From Agrypnia vestita (Eukaryota; Arthropoda; Insecta; Trichoptera; Phryganeidae), in NCBI GenBank assembly GCA_016648135.1, contig JADDOH010023002.1, positions 1 through 64,000 on the forward strand: a stretch of DNA of 64,000 bases. The letters run 5' to 3'. This document shows positions 1 through 11,314 of this stretch, piece by piece. A program made the position numbers and the translations under genes. Position 1 is the first letter of the stretch. Every line of letters starts with the position of its first letter. The notes under the pieces were generated by a model, which ran no database searches, was not told the DNA's origin, and saw only the letters and a program-made list of their open reading frames with translations.

Positions 1-416
1 GTTGTGTTTAGAAGTGTATTTCAAAGAGCTGACTGAATGCCCACACATGTGCATAAATAGCATTTCGCTATGTTCCTGTAGAATGCCGTACATTCCTAAC
101 TTGGCGCATGGTATTCAAATCTTGCATCATACTTTCATATTTACATGCTTGCTCCAGCTTGTCGGATACCTAACATATTTGTATCCTATTTTGCCTTGCC
201 TTGTTTTATTTATCATCAGTTTAATTCTGTTTATTTATATATTTTCCGTATGGTGGTGTATATGGCGTACATAAAAAGGTGGATTAGTAGACGTGAGGTA
301 TTCTTGAAAAATGTTTTATGTTTTCAGAATGAAAATTCTAAACACTATCCCTATATTGGGAACCAAACATTCATATCGTTTTTAAATGCTTTTGATGAAT
401 GTAATACATTCATTCA
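1..416. other. AT-rich flank, no gene recognised
   Basis: Short open frames occur but none resembles a known protein. The stretch ends exactly at the A that precedes the first Helitron. Confidence 0.5.
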
Positions 417-944
417 TCTATACCTATAAAACTTAATGTCTGTCTGTCTGTTCTCTATACAAATCCACACCATTTGTCCGATTCGATTAAAATTTTTGCA
501 TACTTATGCTTTGGGACCCGGCAGGTAACATAGGCAACATTTCCCCCCTATTCTCATACCCCTTCCCCTCCCCCTGGCATATTTTCGATGCAAATCTGTA
601 CCGTTTGACCAATAGGACTCAAAATTTGGAAACTTATTCCTTAAGACTCGGCGGGTAACATAAGCGAAATTTCCCCCCATTATTTTACCCCTTCCCCTCC
701 GCTGCTATATTTTCGATGCAAATCTATACCGTTCGACCGATCGGACTCCAAATTTGGAAACTTATTCTTTAGGATTCGGCAGGTAACATAGGCTATATTT
801 CCTCCCCCCCCTTTTACCTTTTCTCCTCCCCTTGATATATTTTCGACGCAAATCTATACCAATCGAATTAAACCTTTGTTTCCCCCCAGAAATTTATTTT
901 CAACTTAATCCTTAACCCGTGCAACGCCGGGTACGATTAGCTAG
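417..944 (+). mobile_element. Non-autonomous Helitron, family A, about 3 internal repeats
   Basis: The element starts with TCTATACCTATAAAACT and ends in CTAG, and sits between A416 and T945, the A|T insertion typical of Helitrons. Just before the 3' end is a short hairpin (CCCG at 916-919 with CGGG at 928-931), as Helitrons require. A CTGT-rich stretch follows the 5' end. The interior is about three copies of a unit of roughly 125 bp containing a C-rich run, a GATATATTTTCGATGCAAAT block, a CCGATCGGACTC block and GGCGGGTAACAT. No RepHel protein is encoded, so movement would need proteins supplied elsewhere. Five related copies lie in this window. Confidence 0.85.
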
Positions 945-2963
945 TTTATTATAAATTTTCATGAACTCTTAAAATACCACTAATAATGTTCCAGTTTTTT
1001 TGACCCAGAAACTGTCACATAGTAGACGTGACATAAATGAGATTTGCGAAGAATTTCAATGTAAATTACTCTGAACTGTGAATGGTACCCACCGCTTACC
1101 CAGGACCGTTCTAAGAGCAAAAGCTTCCATATCGGTCCTACTCAATCGTCTCCAGGTTGACATTTTTTTTTCAACTACAATGCAGGAGCATGCTCCCTCG
1201 CTCGGGTCGTATAAACCTTTGCGAGGGGGCACGGCCGCAAACACAACCATTCACAGCCCCCGTCGCAAGGAAATTATCTTTATTAACATCATACATAACA
1301 TCATACAACAATATATAAACGAGAATAATAATATTTAAAAAAGAACAGAATAAAATAAAAATTTCACAAGACATCTCCCACGGCGGCGGCAGTGGATGTC
1401 GGTTGCAGTTGAGAGAAAATGAAATAACAATTCATGAAAATAAAATAAATAAAAAGACCTCCCCCAATTCAGGGAAAACATAAACTCCGAACTAAAATAA
1501 ATATATTGATGGTCATTTAAAAGTTGCGACAACTGACCCCGCGCTCCGAAAGTGCAAAATTCAGTAGCGATTGCGAACGCTACGGTCGTTTGAGGCCAGT
1601 GGCCTATAGAAAGAAACCATTTACGAGACTCGGCGGCGGAGCACACGCGCACGCGGTGCGGTGGCCTGGGCCGCGCCGCACAAAGAAAAGGGTATGTAAA
1701 ATGAATCCTGGAAACGCCACATCTTTTAATTGGCATTTTAAAATAAGAACGTCTTCTAATATGGTGTAAATTTAGGGATCCTCGATGGGAAGGTCCGCGA
1801 CATCGGGAGGCAGGCGATGGAAATAGGGTGAACGGCTCCAGCGGTGCGATGGGGCGAATGGAGACCCGATGAGCAGTGAATGGGCTAGGAAATTGACTGC
1901 ATCCTGCGGTCTGGTGGTTCTACCTCATCCGGGTGCAAAGGAAATGGAGGGATCATCGTTAGGGTGGCACGGGAACGAGACATCAGCCGGAACGTCGCTG
2001 ACGACGCGACGAATTGTGGCCTGGCTTCAAAATCATCGTTTGCTAAGTGCAGTTAATATTGATAGCCCTTCCACTGCATCTTAATACTATAGTTCGCCTC
2101 AGATTGTCTTAAGTGTTATGGTACGATGACATTTCAAGAATCTAATGTTTGCACCTTTATTGTTAATAATTGTTTAGCTTCATACATACTAATAATTGAT
2201 AGGTAATTAATATTCCTAATAAGGTTCTTTTATAAAATTAAATATGGTAATCGTACCTTGTTGTCACCATCGTAGGTAGGACGGGGAGACGTCCTAGCGA
2301 GACTTTAGAATGATGATATTTTTCCTCACTGTTTCAACTATTATAATAAAGATATTTTCTTAATAATTTAATACAAGAAATGAAGATATTCTTCTTTAAT
2401 GATTGATGTAGATAATTTTCTTTACTATTTTAGCTGTTGAAATTAAGATTGTTCCTGTAACAATAAGCATCGAAAAGGGATTAGAATTTAAGTTATTCGC
2501 TACTGTTTTAATTTTGGTTGAATCGAAAACCACTGCTAGTATTTATGTATAATGTGACTTAATAAATTTCGAGCGTTGATTTAGTTTATGGGCACCTATT
2601 TTCTCATCGAACAGATTGGTCGTATCATACCTAGTCAGTCTTTGTGTTCCGAAGCCGATTCCATCTGGGAATGGCCGTCGGCCCTGACCCTGAAGATAAT
2701 ATTATACCCTCATGTTTCTATGATGTTGCTGGTCGGTGATGGCGCTGGGTCTTTCATCATAAGGATGAGAACCCAACGTCGTAAAAAATATTTTTTTAAT
2801 TTACGAAATATCATCGAATTTTTCAGGCGAGCGATTACTATCTGGGCTGCTAAAATATTTATATATTTATTGCCAATACTAATAAATTCCTTCTTCTAAT
2901 AAAGTGATACCTATTGACAATATTTTGCAATAAAAACAAAATAATCAGATTACATTAAGAGCA
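945..2963. other. Unassigned DNA with GC-richer, exon-like part (about 1050-2090)
   Basis: Between about 1050 and 2090 base composition is clearly richer in G and C than the flanks and several frames stay open for 60 to 130 codons on both strands, for example 1056-1250 and 1335-1736 on the minus strand. A minus-strand stretch at about 1775-1900 reads with many Pro, His and Ser residues. None matches a family I recognise, and open frames on both strands are expected where composition is GC-rich. It could be a decayed retroelement or a host exon. The rest, about 2091-2963, is AT-rich with nothing identified. Confidence 0.3.
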
Positions 2964-3151
2964 TCTTCTAAATATAATAATTTCGTTGTCTGTTTGTCTG
3001 TCTGTAAATTCGTAACTTGCTGGAATTAAATCTTTAAAAAAATAGAGTAAGTAACACGTAATCAGCGCGCGGCTAATTTTGTGCGGTGGTCACGCAAGCG
3101 TTTTTATTTATGATTAGTATTTCCCTTGATTTTTCACAGGTATATGGCTAG
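2964..3151 (+). mobile_element. Short non-autonomous Helitron, family B
   Basis: It begins TCTTCTAAATATAATAATTT, preceded by A2963, and ends in GGCTAG followed by T3152. A GTCTGTTTGTCTGTCTG stretch follows the start, as in the longer relatives at 28600-29018 and 32007-32434. At 188 bp it is an internally deleted copy with no coding capacity. The 3' hairpin is weak here, so the call rests on the termini and on similarity of the 5' end to the other copies. Confidence 0.6.
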
Positions 3152-3972
3152 TATCTACTTAAAAATATATTGCATACAACATGTTGAAAAACAAAAAAAA
3201 AACATTTTTTCTTTAATATAAATCTCTATTGCTTTTTCTACATTGGAAGATAGTAATGTCGCTTTCAGTTTAGTATAATAATATGCACAAATTTATTTTA
3301 TAGTTGAACGTAATAAATGTCCGCTCGAATCTTAATTAATTAATAAATAATTAAATAATAGGCAGGTTCATTAATTAATTATAAATTATTAAATAATCAT
3401 TAATTAATTTTGGAAATAGTTCACAGGAAATAATATAATATGAGTCAAAAAATACAATATACAGTAAATTTTTTGATACATTATGTTGCAAATAACGCAT
3501 GTATATATATGTTACATAGATGTTTCAAAATAAATTTGTAGGTACAAAAGTTATTTTCAGTTTATTACGTTAAATATAGGAAATATACCAATGATAAACA
3601 ATTAAACAATGATAAACAATTTCCACAGAGTTACCGCACACGAGAGATCCAACATGCATTGTGTGAACTTGAGTAGGGAAGTGAGAGATAGCATCTTTTG
3701 TATATTCTGTGTTTTGTACGGAGTAAGCGTTAGTTTACTCTTGTTCTCTTCCCGCAGTGCCGTTGTTGATAAAAATTGGTAACGACTTGTTGTAATAATA
3801 TAATTTACTTATCTCGAGAGGACGCGTTATATGAAAGCATCCCCGTACCAGTTGTTGTCATACCTGGGGTTTATATAGAGATAATGTGTATAATTTCGTC
3901 TTCTTCCAAGCATGCTCAGCCTGCTCACGAAAGACGCAATCTCCTCTATCGCAGGCTTTCGTCTCCGGCTAC
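3152..3972. other. AT-rich spacer with small direct repeats
   Basis: No gene seen. At 3330-3420 the sequence is made of repeated TTAATTAATTA blocks in both orientations, and CAATGATAAACAATT occurs twice at 3589-3603 and 3607-3621. Confidence 0.5.
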
Positions 3973-3974
3973 TA

Positions 3975-5266
3975 TTAGGTCCTTACATATGAAATTAGCG
4001 TTTTGCCGTACTGGCAAATTTGATCTCAAATATCTTCTCTTTGGTTAGGAATTCCAAATCCAAATTTATACAGCTATTTACTCATGTATTTGTGTTTTGA
4101 AAATTATAATTCATTTGTTTTTTCCTCAATTGTTTTTTTCTTTGCGTCACTCAGTTTACAAAATGAAAAACTTGAAATATCGCGTTATTTACGAGTACGA
4201 GTTCCACCGTGGCACCAGTGCTGCAGAAACGGCTCGAAGGATTAATGATGTGTATGGCGACGGTGCCGCAAAAGAAAACACAGTGCGTTTTTGGTTCCAA
4301 CGTTTTCGTTCTGGAAATTTCGACCTGCAGAACAAGCCCCGTGGACGGCCGGAGACCAATGTTGATAATGAAGAATTGAAGGCTATTGTGGAAGCGGAAG
4401 CGGAAGAAGATCCATCGCAAATCACATCCGAGTTAGCTGCAGGTTGCAGTGTTAGTGATAAAACTGTTTTAATCCACTTGAAGCAAATTGGTAAGGTGAA
4501 AAAGCTTGAAAGGTGGGTACCTCACGAATTGAGTGAAGCAAATCAACAAACGCGCGTTGACTGCTGCGTTGCATTACTCAACCGGCACAATAATGAAGGG
4601 ATTTTAAATCGAATCATTACCTGTGATGAAAAGTGGATCCTGTACGATAATCGGAAGCGCTCATCGCAATGGCTGAACCCTGCCGAAACCAGCCAAACCA
4701 TGCCCCAAGCGAAAATTGACTCCAAAAAAGTTACTTGTGAGCGTTTGGTGGACTGGTGCTGGTGTCGTTAACTACAGCTTTCTTAAATCTGGCCAGACGA
4801 TTACGGCAGATGTCTATTGTCAGCAACTGCAAACCATGATGGAAAAGCTAGCTGCTAAACAACCGAGGCTGGTTAATCGCTCTAGGCCACTGCTGCTTCA
4901 TGATAACGCTAGACCACACACTGCACAACAGACGGCTACCAAATTAGAGGAGCTTCAATTGGAATGTCTAAGACATCCACCGTACTCTCCGGACCTTGCC
5001 CCAACAGATTACAATTTTTTTCGAAATTTGGATAACTTCTTGCAAAGGAAAAAATTCAACTCCGATGGGGCAGTCCAAACCGCCTTCAAAGATTTTATTG
5101 ATTCCCGTCCGAATGGTTTTTTTAGTAAAGGGATCGATGAACTAGATGGCAAAAGTGCATAGATAGCAATGGTACATACTTTGACTAAATAAATATATTA
5201 TAATAAAAAAAAATCGGCTTTATGTTCCTCCCATACTAAACGCCAATTTCATATGTAAGGACCTAA
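3975..5266 (+). mobile_element. Mariner transposon, full length, inactivated
   Basis: This is a complete Tc1/mariner element of 1292 bp. Both ends carry the inverted repeat TTAGGTCCTTACATATGAAA (3975 onward and, reversed, ending at 5266), continuing with few mismatches for about 30 bp. TA dinucleotides flank it (3973-3974 and 5267-5268), the expected target duplication. The single transposase gene between the repeats is broken (see 4163-5188). Length and repeats are normal for mariner, so it inserted whole and decayed in place. The type resembles mariners annotated as SETMAR-like in Lepidoptera. Confidence 0.95.
4163..5188 (+). pseudogene. Mariner transposase, frame-shifted
   Basis: Mariner transposase cuts and pastes the element using a helix-turn-helix DNA-binding N-terminus and a D,D34D catalytic domain. 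The start at 4163 gives MKNLKYR, followed by the HTH region (FHRGTSAAETARRI, then WFQRF) and the GRP linker motif (PRGRP). The first catalytic Asp lies in ITCDEKW, the second in LLHDNARPHTA and the third in YSPDLAPTDYNFF, so all three survive. The frame breaks in the A run 4686-4688, which appears to carry one extra A; downstream reading continues in the next frame (from 4689). A second break lies near 5143: the frame stops at 5160-5162, but family-like sequence continues in another frame to the TAA at 5186-5188. A short internal deletion explains this. There are no other stops, so decay is recent. Confidence 0.93.
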
Positions 5267-5268
5267 TA

Positions 5269-5952
5269 TTAACCCCATAAAATTATAATCAACTATCATA
5301 ATTAATTCTCACAATTAAAATCAAAGTTACAATAATGTTGACATAATTGTAATTCATAAAAATATTTTTTATTTATTTAAATCTAAAAAATGGCTCTTTA
5401 AATGAAATAGGTACCGTGAATTTCGGGTTCAATTTCGCCGTGACGTCAAAATACTTCTATGTCTGGGCGTTTTGATGATGTGTTTCGATGCAGTAATTGG
5501 GAATAGTCATGATGACAGCATTAAAGAATTAAAGAATAAGTGGTTTTAGAGAAAAAAAGGATTCTTGAAAGGATTCTAAAAAATTATCCAGATTTAATAT
5601 ACACTTTGAGATTAATAAGATATTCAATAAAATAAAAGAATAAAAGAGCGAATGACGTCACTCCTAAGTAACCAACACAGTGTGTCTGAACTGTTGTCTT
5701 AGACACTAATGCAATGGTTACATAGGCTTGACGTCGCGTAGACGCCATGACACCTACGGGCGTTTTTGCGTGAAATTAAAAATATATGAAAATGCAATTA
5801 TTTGCGTAAAACCTTAGTTTATTATTGAAACAATGTTATTTTCGTTAATAAAAAATGTGTACATGCATTAAAGAAGGTGATGTCAAAATCTGTCATCATG
5901 CCCATTAGGTGTATCAAAATTCAATATAATAATAAAAACATTTTTTTTAAAT
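5269..5952. other. Spacer with three TGACGTC motifs
   Basis: No gene recognised. TGACGTC occurs at about 5440, 5654 and 5729 (the first two as full TGACGTCA palindromes, the CREB/ATF-type site), possibly by chance. Part of the stretch (5460-5545) is repeated at 22325-22400. Confidence 0.35.
5460..5545 (+). repeat. Dispersed repeat, related to 22325-22400
   Basis: The block beginning CTGGGCGTTTTGATGATGTG is matched at 22325-22400 by CTGGGTGTTTTGTGATGTG, and both run on through a GTTTC...AGTAA...AGCATTAAA pattern. Only these two copies are seen; the element boundaries are unknown. Confidence 0.45.
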
Positions 5953-6684
5953 AAAGCTGGTCGTACCTGGCGTTACACGGGTTAAGGATTAAGTTAAAAA
6001 TAAATTTGTGGGGGGATCAAAGGTTCCATTTTTTGCAAAGCCTCTAAAAAAATAGCCTTTTCATTTTATCAAGGCTGGGATGGATAGGATGTAAAGAAAG
6101 AGATGTGGCTTTTTTTTCTATCGGGAATATGTTTGGAAAATTTGGGTCCAATTTCAAGCGGTGTAGATTTGTACAGAAAATGGATCTGAGGGAGGAGATA
6201 GGTTAGAAGAGGAAGTGGAAATGGTACCTATATTATCCGACTGGTCCTAAAGAATAAGTATAAAAAATTTGGGTCAGATCGGTCAAAAGATACATATTTG
6301 CTTGGAAAATATATCAGGGAAGGGGGAGGGGTAAACGGTGAATGGGGAAATGTTACCTTTGTTACCTACCGGTGTCAAAATTTGAGTCAGATCGGTCAAA
6401 CGGTGTAGATTTTTACATAAAATATATCTGGGGGAGGGGATGGGATAGATAGGGAAGGGGAAATGTCACTTATATTACCCATCTAGTCCTAAAGAATATG
6501 TTTGAAATATTGAGTCCGATCGGTCGAACGGTAGATTTGCATTGAAAATGGTATAAAAGGAGGGGGGGTGGGGTCGCCCATGTTAATCGTCGGGTCCAAT
6601 AGTATGCATAATTTGAGTCGAATCGGACAAACGTTGTAGATTTGTATAGAAAAGAGACAGACAGACATTGAGTTTTATTGGTAT
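5953..6684 (-). mobile_element. Non-autonomous Helitron, family A, about 4 internal repeats
   Basis: Inverted relative to 417-944. The 3' end, at left, keeps the hairpin (CCCGTGTAACGCCAGG on the minus strand) but CTAG has mutated to CTTT. The 5' end at 6684 reads TATATACCAATAAAACTC, with the initial TC changed to TA. The interior has about four divergent repeat units, recognisable from the GATCGGTCAAA and AGGGGAAATGT blocks in this orientation. It is older than the copy at 417 because both termini have decayed. Confidence 0.75.
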
Positions 6685-6817
6685 ATATACATGTTAATAT
6701 AAAAAATTAAACGTAATTTTCATATTTTTTACAAATACGTATATGGAATTCGTCGCAAATCAATATTTCTACTATTTTCAAATAAAGATGAATGCTTGTG
6801 TCATAAAAATAGGACCA

Positions 6818-6881
6818 ATTAGGTGATCTCAATCCCGTGACCCCGTGATAGTCGAGCATCTTACCACTATACCAAACTAAT
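6818..6881 (-). pseudogene. Degenerate tRNA-Asp-like sequence
   Basis: On the minus strand the sequence reads TTTGGTATAGTGGTAAGATG, resembling the D arm and A box of tRNA-Asp, followed by an anticodon-loop-like CTATCAC, where tRNA-Asp has CTGTCAC. Outer bases ATTAG and CTAAT can pair as part of an acceptor stem. The B-box equivalent (GGGATTGAGATC) is too degenerate for a working Pol III promoter. It is either a decayed tRNA gene or the head of a SINE; I see no tail. Confidence 0.5.
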
Positions 6882-6899
6882 GCTGGGATTCAATCTACC

Positions 6900-7403
6900 G
6901 GCGCATGTTTCAGTAAATCATACTGTTATAATTATGTTTAAAGATTTGTATTCAACACTTTGGCTTTTCAAATGATAGATGACCAACGAACTCGAGAAAC
7001 TTTATAATTAATTACAAACAGATTTTGAGGTCCGATTGCGAGAGGGTCCGGTAATCTAGGGTAGGAAAAATGCCGACAGTTTCGATAACGACCAGTACAA
7101 AAACAGACGTTTAACGATCGATGAGAACGCTTTCGAGGTGGTCGTGCGGCTCACGTGGCTGCCAAATTCTAAGAAGTTTTGTTTCTGCGGCCCGCTTCGA
7201 AACACACATTTTATGGTAAATTCTAGACTTTTTTTGACTCCCACCGCATTTCCAGGAACTGAAAAAACGATGATCCTCAACTGAAAAAATGAGAAAACGA
7301 ACGTATCCTCAAACGAAAAAAAATGTTGTTACAAATACTAAAAAAATGCCCCAGCTAAACTATGCCGTGCAAAATTTATAGCAGACAGTTGTTACGAGTG
7401 TAC
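6900..7403. other. No recognised gene
   Basis: Mostly AT-rich. 7020-7280 is GC-richer and has a 74-codon open frame on the minus strand without a recognisable domain. Confidence 0.4.
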
Positions 7404-7411
7404 GAGTATAT

Positions 7412-7638
7412 CAGGGGCGTGCAGTGAAAACAAGCAGCTTGACTTTTATCTAAAAAAATATTTTTGAAAAAATTCGAAATTAATTATTTATCTGGTAGAA
7501 TGTCATGAAATATTAAAATCTGAATACTTTGTTGTTTGTTGTGATAGAAGTATTACGATATATATCTCTTATTTCGGTTTCTTTTTAAAATATATGCTAT
7601 GGAAAAGTCATGTTTCTTGTTCTCACTGCACGCTCCTG
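7412..7638. mobile_element. hAT MITE with perfect 8-bp target duplication
   Basis: A 227-bp non-autonomous element. Its ends are inverted repeats of about 35 bp, CAGGGGCGTGCAGTGAAAAC at left and the reverse of CAGGAGCGTGCAGTGAGAAC at right. GAGTATAT flanks both ends (7404-7411 and 7639-7646), the 8-bp duplication hAT transposases make. The interior is AT-rich and non-coding. A second copy at 33190-34558 is split by a Helitron. Confidence 0.9.
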
Positions 7639-7646
7639 GAGTATAT

Positions 7647-8210
7647 GGCACATATGAGAAAAAAATTATTGAAAAACGGATATTGTTAGACTTATGATTG
7701 AAAAGAAACGCGTATCAGACGACCAGATGCGTGACACGGGTACTGAATAAGAATGATTGTACTGGATGTTTTTGAAAGGAAAATTTTCAAGAATATCTTT
7801 GGGCTGGTTTTAGAAAATGAGTTTTAGCGTATTTATAGACCTACATACAATAATGATATTTTGTTTTGATTTTTATAGGTTCAATGGGGTGAGCGTCTCA
7901 AGATTTATTAAAATAGAAAGATTTTTGTTGAGGAAAGCACGACCGAACTGTAATCACCGAAGTTGTTGCTAAACATAAGATCAAAAGGGGGTAGGAAGGA
8001 AAAAACTAAAGAAGAATGACAGTAGAAAAATATTTTTTTATTTCATCTTTATTAAGTATTTCTTCTTTTATAAATGCAATAGACTTTTTAGGAATGAAGT
8101 GGTACACCACACGTCGGGTGTCGCCACATTAAGGTAGGTTGACTGAGCGTCGGATTTCACCATTTTAGGAGTAGGTGGGGTGGTCGTAAATGAGATAGTG
8201 ATCTCAATGC
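7647..8210. other. No recognised gene
   Basis: AT-rich sequence with G-rich patches near 7985 and 8160. Nothing identified apart from the poly(A) signal at its right end. Confidence 0.4.
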
Positions 8211-8216
8211 TTTATT
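8211..8216 (-). terminator. Possible poly(A) signal
   Basis: AATAAA on the minus strand, about 190 bases downstream of the stop of the frame at 8402-8806. This would suit its 3' end, but the hexamer is common in AT-rich DNA. Confidence 0.25.
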
Positions 8217-8401
8217 AATTATTCACAAGGTCCCTAATATACAATGTGAATAATGATTGACTCCACGCTGATGAAGATGATGATATTGATGAAAGACGGT
8301 TCCTTGGAGATTCAGACGTTAGGACGGCGTGGTACTGCGTGGTGTAGATCGTCCTGAGGCGGCTGTGTAGCTCTGCTCTATCGAATGTTGTCCATGGTGA
8401 G

Positions 8402-8806
8402 TTACTCCGATATATGAGTAGATGTGACGTTATGGCGTATCTTCCGATGTGCAGGCAGTGTCTTCGTAATGTTGTCGAAGGTCAGTACGGTGGCGTACTG
8501 ACCTTCCCCCGGCGCCGAGAACGGCAGCGTGCCGTCTTGTCTGAGGAACTGTGTACCACTGTGTATGAGATAGTCGCGAGGTAAAAGTTGATATACCCAA
8601 TCGATCCCTGTCTGGCCTAGTCGTGTACCGCTGGTGCATGACCTAACTTCTCCTATACAACATAATAGAGTCGCTAGTGCTAATGTAACCCAGCCACCGC
8701 CTTGTATGCGTAGATGTCTGCTGGCTGTGCGTTTTTGGCTCTGTATAATACTCCAGGTTATGTGTGTGTGCCTGCTTGACGCATGTTGCTTTTGGTGACT
8801 CGTCAA
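8402..8806 (-). CDS. Unidentified frame with signal-peptide-like segment
   Basis: An open frame of 134 codons in a GC-rich patch. Residues near 38-56 form a hydrophobic run (WVTLALATLLCCIGEV) followed by a small-residue stretch and Cys, like a signal peptide with a cleavage site. The remaining part is hydrophilic, with possible N-glycosylation sites (NIT and NVT). The true start may be an in-frame codon closer to the hydrophobic run or an upstream exon; the sequence before 8806 also reads open for a while. A secreted host protein exon or the start of an envelope-like gene from an old LTR retroelement are both possible, and I recognise neither. A poly(A) signal lies downstream. Chance openness in GC-rich sequence is not excluded. 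Confidence 0.3.
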   Translation of the reverse strand: MTSHQKQHASSRHTHITWSIIQSQKRTASRHLRIQGGGWVTLALATLLCCIGEVRSCTSGTRLGQTGIDWVYQLLPRDYLIHSGTQFLRQDGTLPFSAPGEGQYATVLTFDNITKTLPAHRKIRHNVTSTHISE

Positions 8807-8899
8807 TTACAGATGTGGTGCGATGTCTGGGGTTAGCACCCTTTCATCCTCTTCGGCGCGTGTGTCGTAAACCCTGGATTGATGGTTGTGTATTTATGG

Positions 8900-9224
8900 A
8901 ATGAAACCCCATAACTTTGTGATGACGTTATTAATATAATTATTAAGACAACTTTTCCGAATTTTCTAATCATTTTTTGAAATAAATCATTATTTTAATA
9001 TAAATAAGGGATTAAATATTTTACATACAAATAAAATAGGATTGCAGTTGGATGAATTCGAATTTTTGGAAATAAGATGATGTGTTAACAGAAATTAAAA
9101 ATTATAAATAACCAGATCCTTTTTGCAAATATGTAGTTACATTTTAAATTTGTTTTCACATTAGTACTTACTTATTCATTCATATCCATCTCCCATATAT
9201 TAATTTTTTCAGATTATTTTGAGA
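8900..9224. other. AT-rich, nothing seen
   Basis: No coding or structural signal recognised. Confidence 0.5.
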
Positions 9225-9335
9225 ATATTAAGATATTTCAAGAACACAAATTAGATTTTATTCACAGAGGGAAGATCATCAAACAAGATATATTATAGAT
9301 GTCTCACAGAGACCAAGCTATTTATATTTGAAAGT
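9225..9335. repeat. Degenerate foldback-element fragment
   Basis: TTTCAAGAACACAAATTAG with a following TTTTATTCACAGAGGGAAGATCATCAA is related to 27361-27411, and the adjacent TATTATAGATGTCTCACAGA matches the outer arm of the foldback at 38558-38770. It seems to be a half-element whose other arm is lost. Confidence 0.45.
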
Positions 9336-9947
9336 AGAAATGGAAGTCTATTAGCTGTTTTTTGGGCTAACGAACTATCGTACGGCTGGATTAACAATCA
9401 CTTCATACAATTAACGTTCATCAATCCCACCATTATAGACTGCCAAATGTATCAAATTTTTGGAAGTTGTATACATATCAACTTTACATACTTTGTTTCA
9501 TATGTGAGTTGTGTTTTACTACTGCAATCTGTGATTAAAATTCTCAACAGACAACGGTTAACTTGTATTCAACAGAAAGGTATCTATCTCATAAGTGCTT
9601 TGTGGGAATTTCAATGCTCAAAAGTTGGTCATGTTGATATTGCAACTATTGCTTTGGACCAAACTTACTGTGAAACTTGAAATTAGTTGACTTCAGTGAT
9701 GAGACATTCTGAAGCTCAGCGTTTCTTGAAAATGAATTTCATAGTTGACAAAAGCTGTTAGGTACCGAGAAAATATTTTTTCAACGTGGGTATATTTCTC
9801 GATATTAAATCTCGACATTAAGTGATGTCGCAGAAATACGATCAGAATGTAGGTGCAGCCTTGGAAGGAGACGATAGAACACAGTATTTTGTATTAAAAA
9901 AAACGAATATTTATTTGGCAGAAATACATTAATATATATATAGTTAC
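9336..9947. other. No recognised gene
   Basis: An open frame at 9447-9680 has hydrophobic stretches but no recognisable family. The rest is AT-rich. Confidence 0.35.
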
Positions 9948-10092
9948 TTAAATCACCTTCAAACTATTCCGTTCATACTTCTTCGAGCGGTTTCGCCATT
10001 GCTGGAAACGATTCCGAAGCGCACGTTTTAGAATGGTGTTCAGCTGGGCCATCGCGTTCCGCACAATGTCCTTTATTGATTTAAATCGGGTC
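9948..10092 (-). pseudogene. Mariner-type transposase C-terminus, fragment
   Basis: The minus strand reads FKSIKDIVRNAMAQLNTI, then a FQQWRNRSKKYERNSLKVI tail before a stop at 9948-9950. This is the pattern at the C-terminus of many mariner-type transposases, where a helix with SI..I and a leucine is followed by FQ.W..RW..C. The usual Trp and Cys after the FQQW block are altered, and nothing upstream reads as the catalytic domain, so only a tail remains. It differs from the mariner at 3975-5266. Confidence 0.5.
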
Positions 10093-10167
10093 CAAGGTCA
10101 TAATTTTTACGTAAAAAAATAAAAAAATACAATAAAGAAGTTACAGTTACACGAAGACATAAAGCCG

Positions 10168-10938
10168 ATTCAAATTTACATACTTATGCTTTAGGACCCG
10201 GCGGGTAACATAGGCGACATTTCCCCCTATTCTCTCATCCCTTCCCCTCCCCTGTTCAAAATTTGATTCAAAATTTGGAAACTTATTCTTTAGGAGGCAG
10301 CGGGTAATATATGCGACATTCCTATTCTTTTAATCCTTCTCCTTCGCTGATATATTTTCGATGCAAATCTGTACCGTTTGACCGATCGGATTCAAAATTG
10401 GGAAACTTATTTTTTAGGACTTGACGGGTAACATATGCGACATTTCCCCCCTATTCTTTTAACCCTTCCCCTCCCCTGATATATTTCCGAAGCAAATCTG
10501 TACCGTTTGACCGATCGGATTCAAAATTTGAACACTTCTTCTTAAAGACTCGGCGGGTAACATATACGACATTTCCTCCTCATTCTTTCAACCCTTCCCC
10601 TCCCCTGATATATTTTAGATGCAAATTTGTACCGTTTGACCGATCGGACTCAAAATTTGAAAACATTTTCTTTAGGAGTCGGCGGGGACATGTGCGATAT
10701 TTCCCCCTATTCTTTTAACCCTTCCCCTCCCCTGATATATTTTCGATGCAAATCTGTAGCGTTTACCGATCGGACTCAAAATTTGGAAAAATATTCTGTA
10801 GGACCCGGCGGGTAACGTAATTTACATTTTTTCCTTCCTCTTTTACCTTTTCTTCTCCCCTGATACATTTTCGATGCAAATCTATACCATTAGAATCAAA
10901 TCTTTGTTTCCCCCCACAAATTTATTTTCAATTTAATG
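10168..10938 (+). mobile_element. Helitron family A, both termini missing, about 6 repeats
   Basis: Internal repeat units of about 125 bp run from an ACTTATGCTTTAGGACCCGG block to the TTTATTTTCAATTTAAT block that normally precedes the 3' hairpin. Neither the TCTATACC start nor the hairpin and CTAG end is present. Six units can be counted from the GG(C/A)GGGTAA blocks. Confidence 0.75.
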
Positions 10939-11314
10939 TAATTGTATGATGGCAGCTAATAGGTCAAAATTTATACCATTGGAATTTATATGTACAGACC
11001 TTTACGTGCCAAGTATTTTTACTTTATATAATATGCGCTGCAAGAATGCACTGTGAAGGAAAATTTTGCATTGGTTTAATTTCTGGTGCATTGGGAAAAC
11101 AGTTTTTATATCCGTTTTTATGTTGCTCTTATATGATCGTATAGGTATAGTATATTATTTTTCACATCTAAGTGTATAATCCGAGGCCGAGAACCGTTAA
11201 TTATCGCGTGATAGACCGCGTTAACTCACTCAATTTGTACTAATGTCGTGTTGTTTTATCCATTTTTATTTCTTGATGTACATCATAACTCTTTATTTTT
11301 CAAACATTATTTCT
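10939..11314. other. No recognised gene
   Basis: AT-rich spacer between a Helitron fragment and a SINE; nothing seen. Confidence 0.45.

Noticed and set aside
1335..1736. 133-codon minus-strand frame
   Set aside because: No known motif, and the opposite strand is also open (1524-1769); not enough to call a gene.
8240..8310. CTGATGA at 8264 as another hammerhead-like site
   Set aside because: It sits in a GATGATGAT-rich run with no hairpin and no following GAAAC at a suitable distance.
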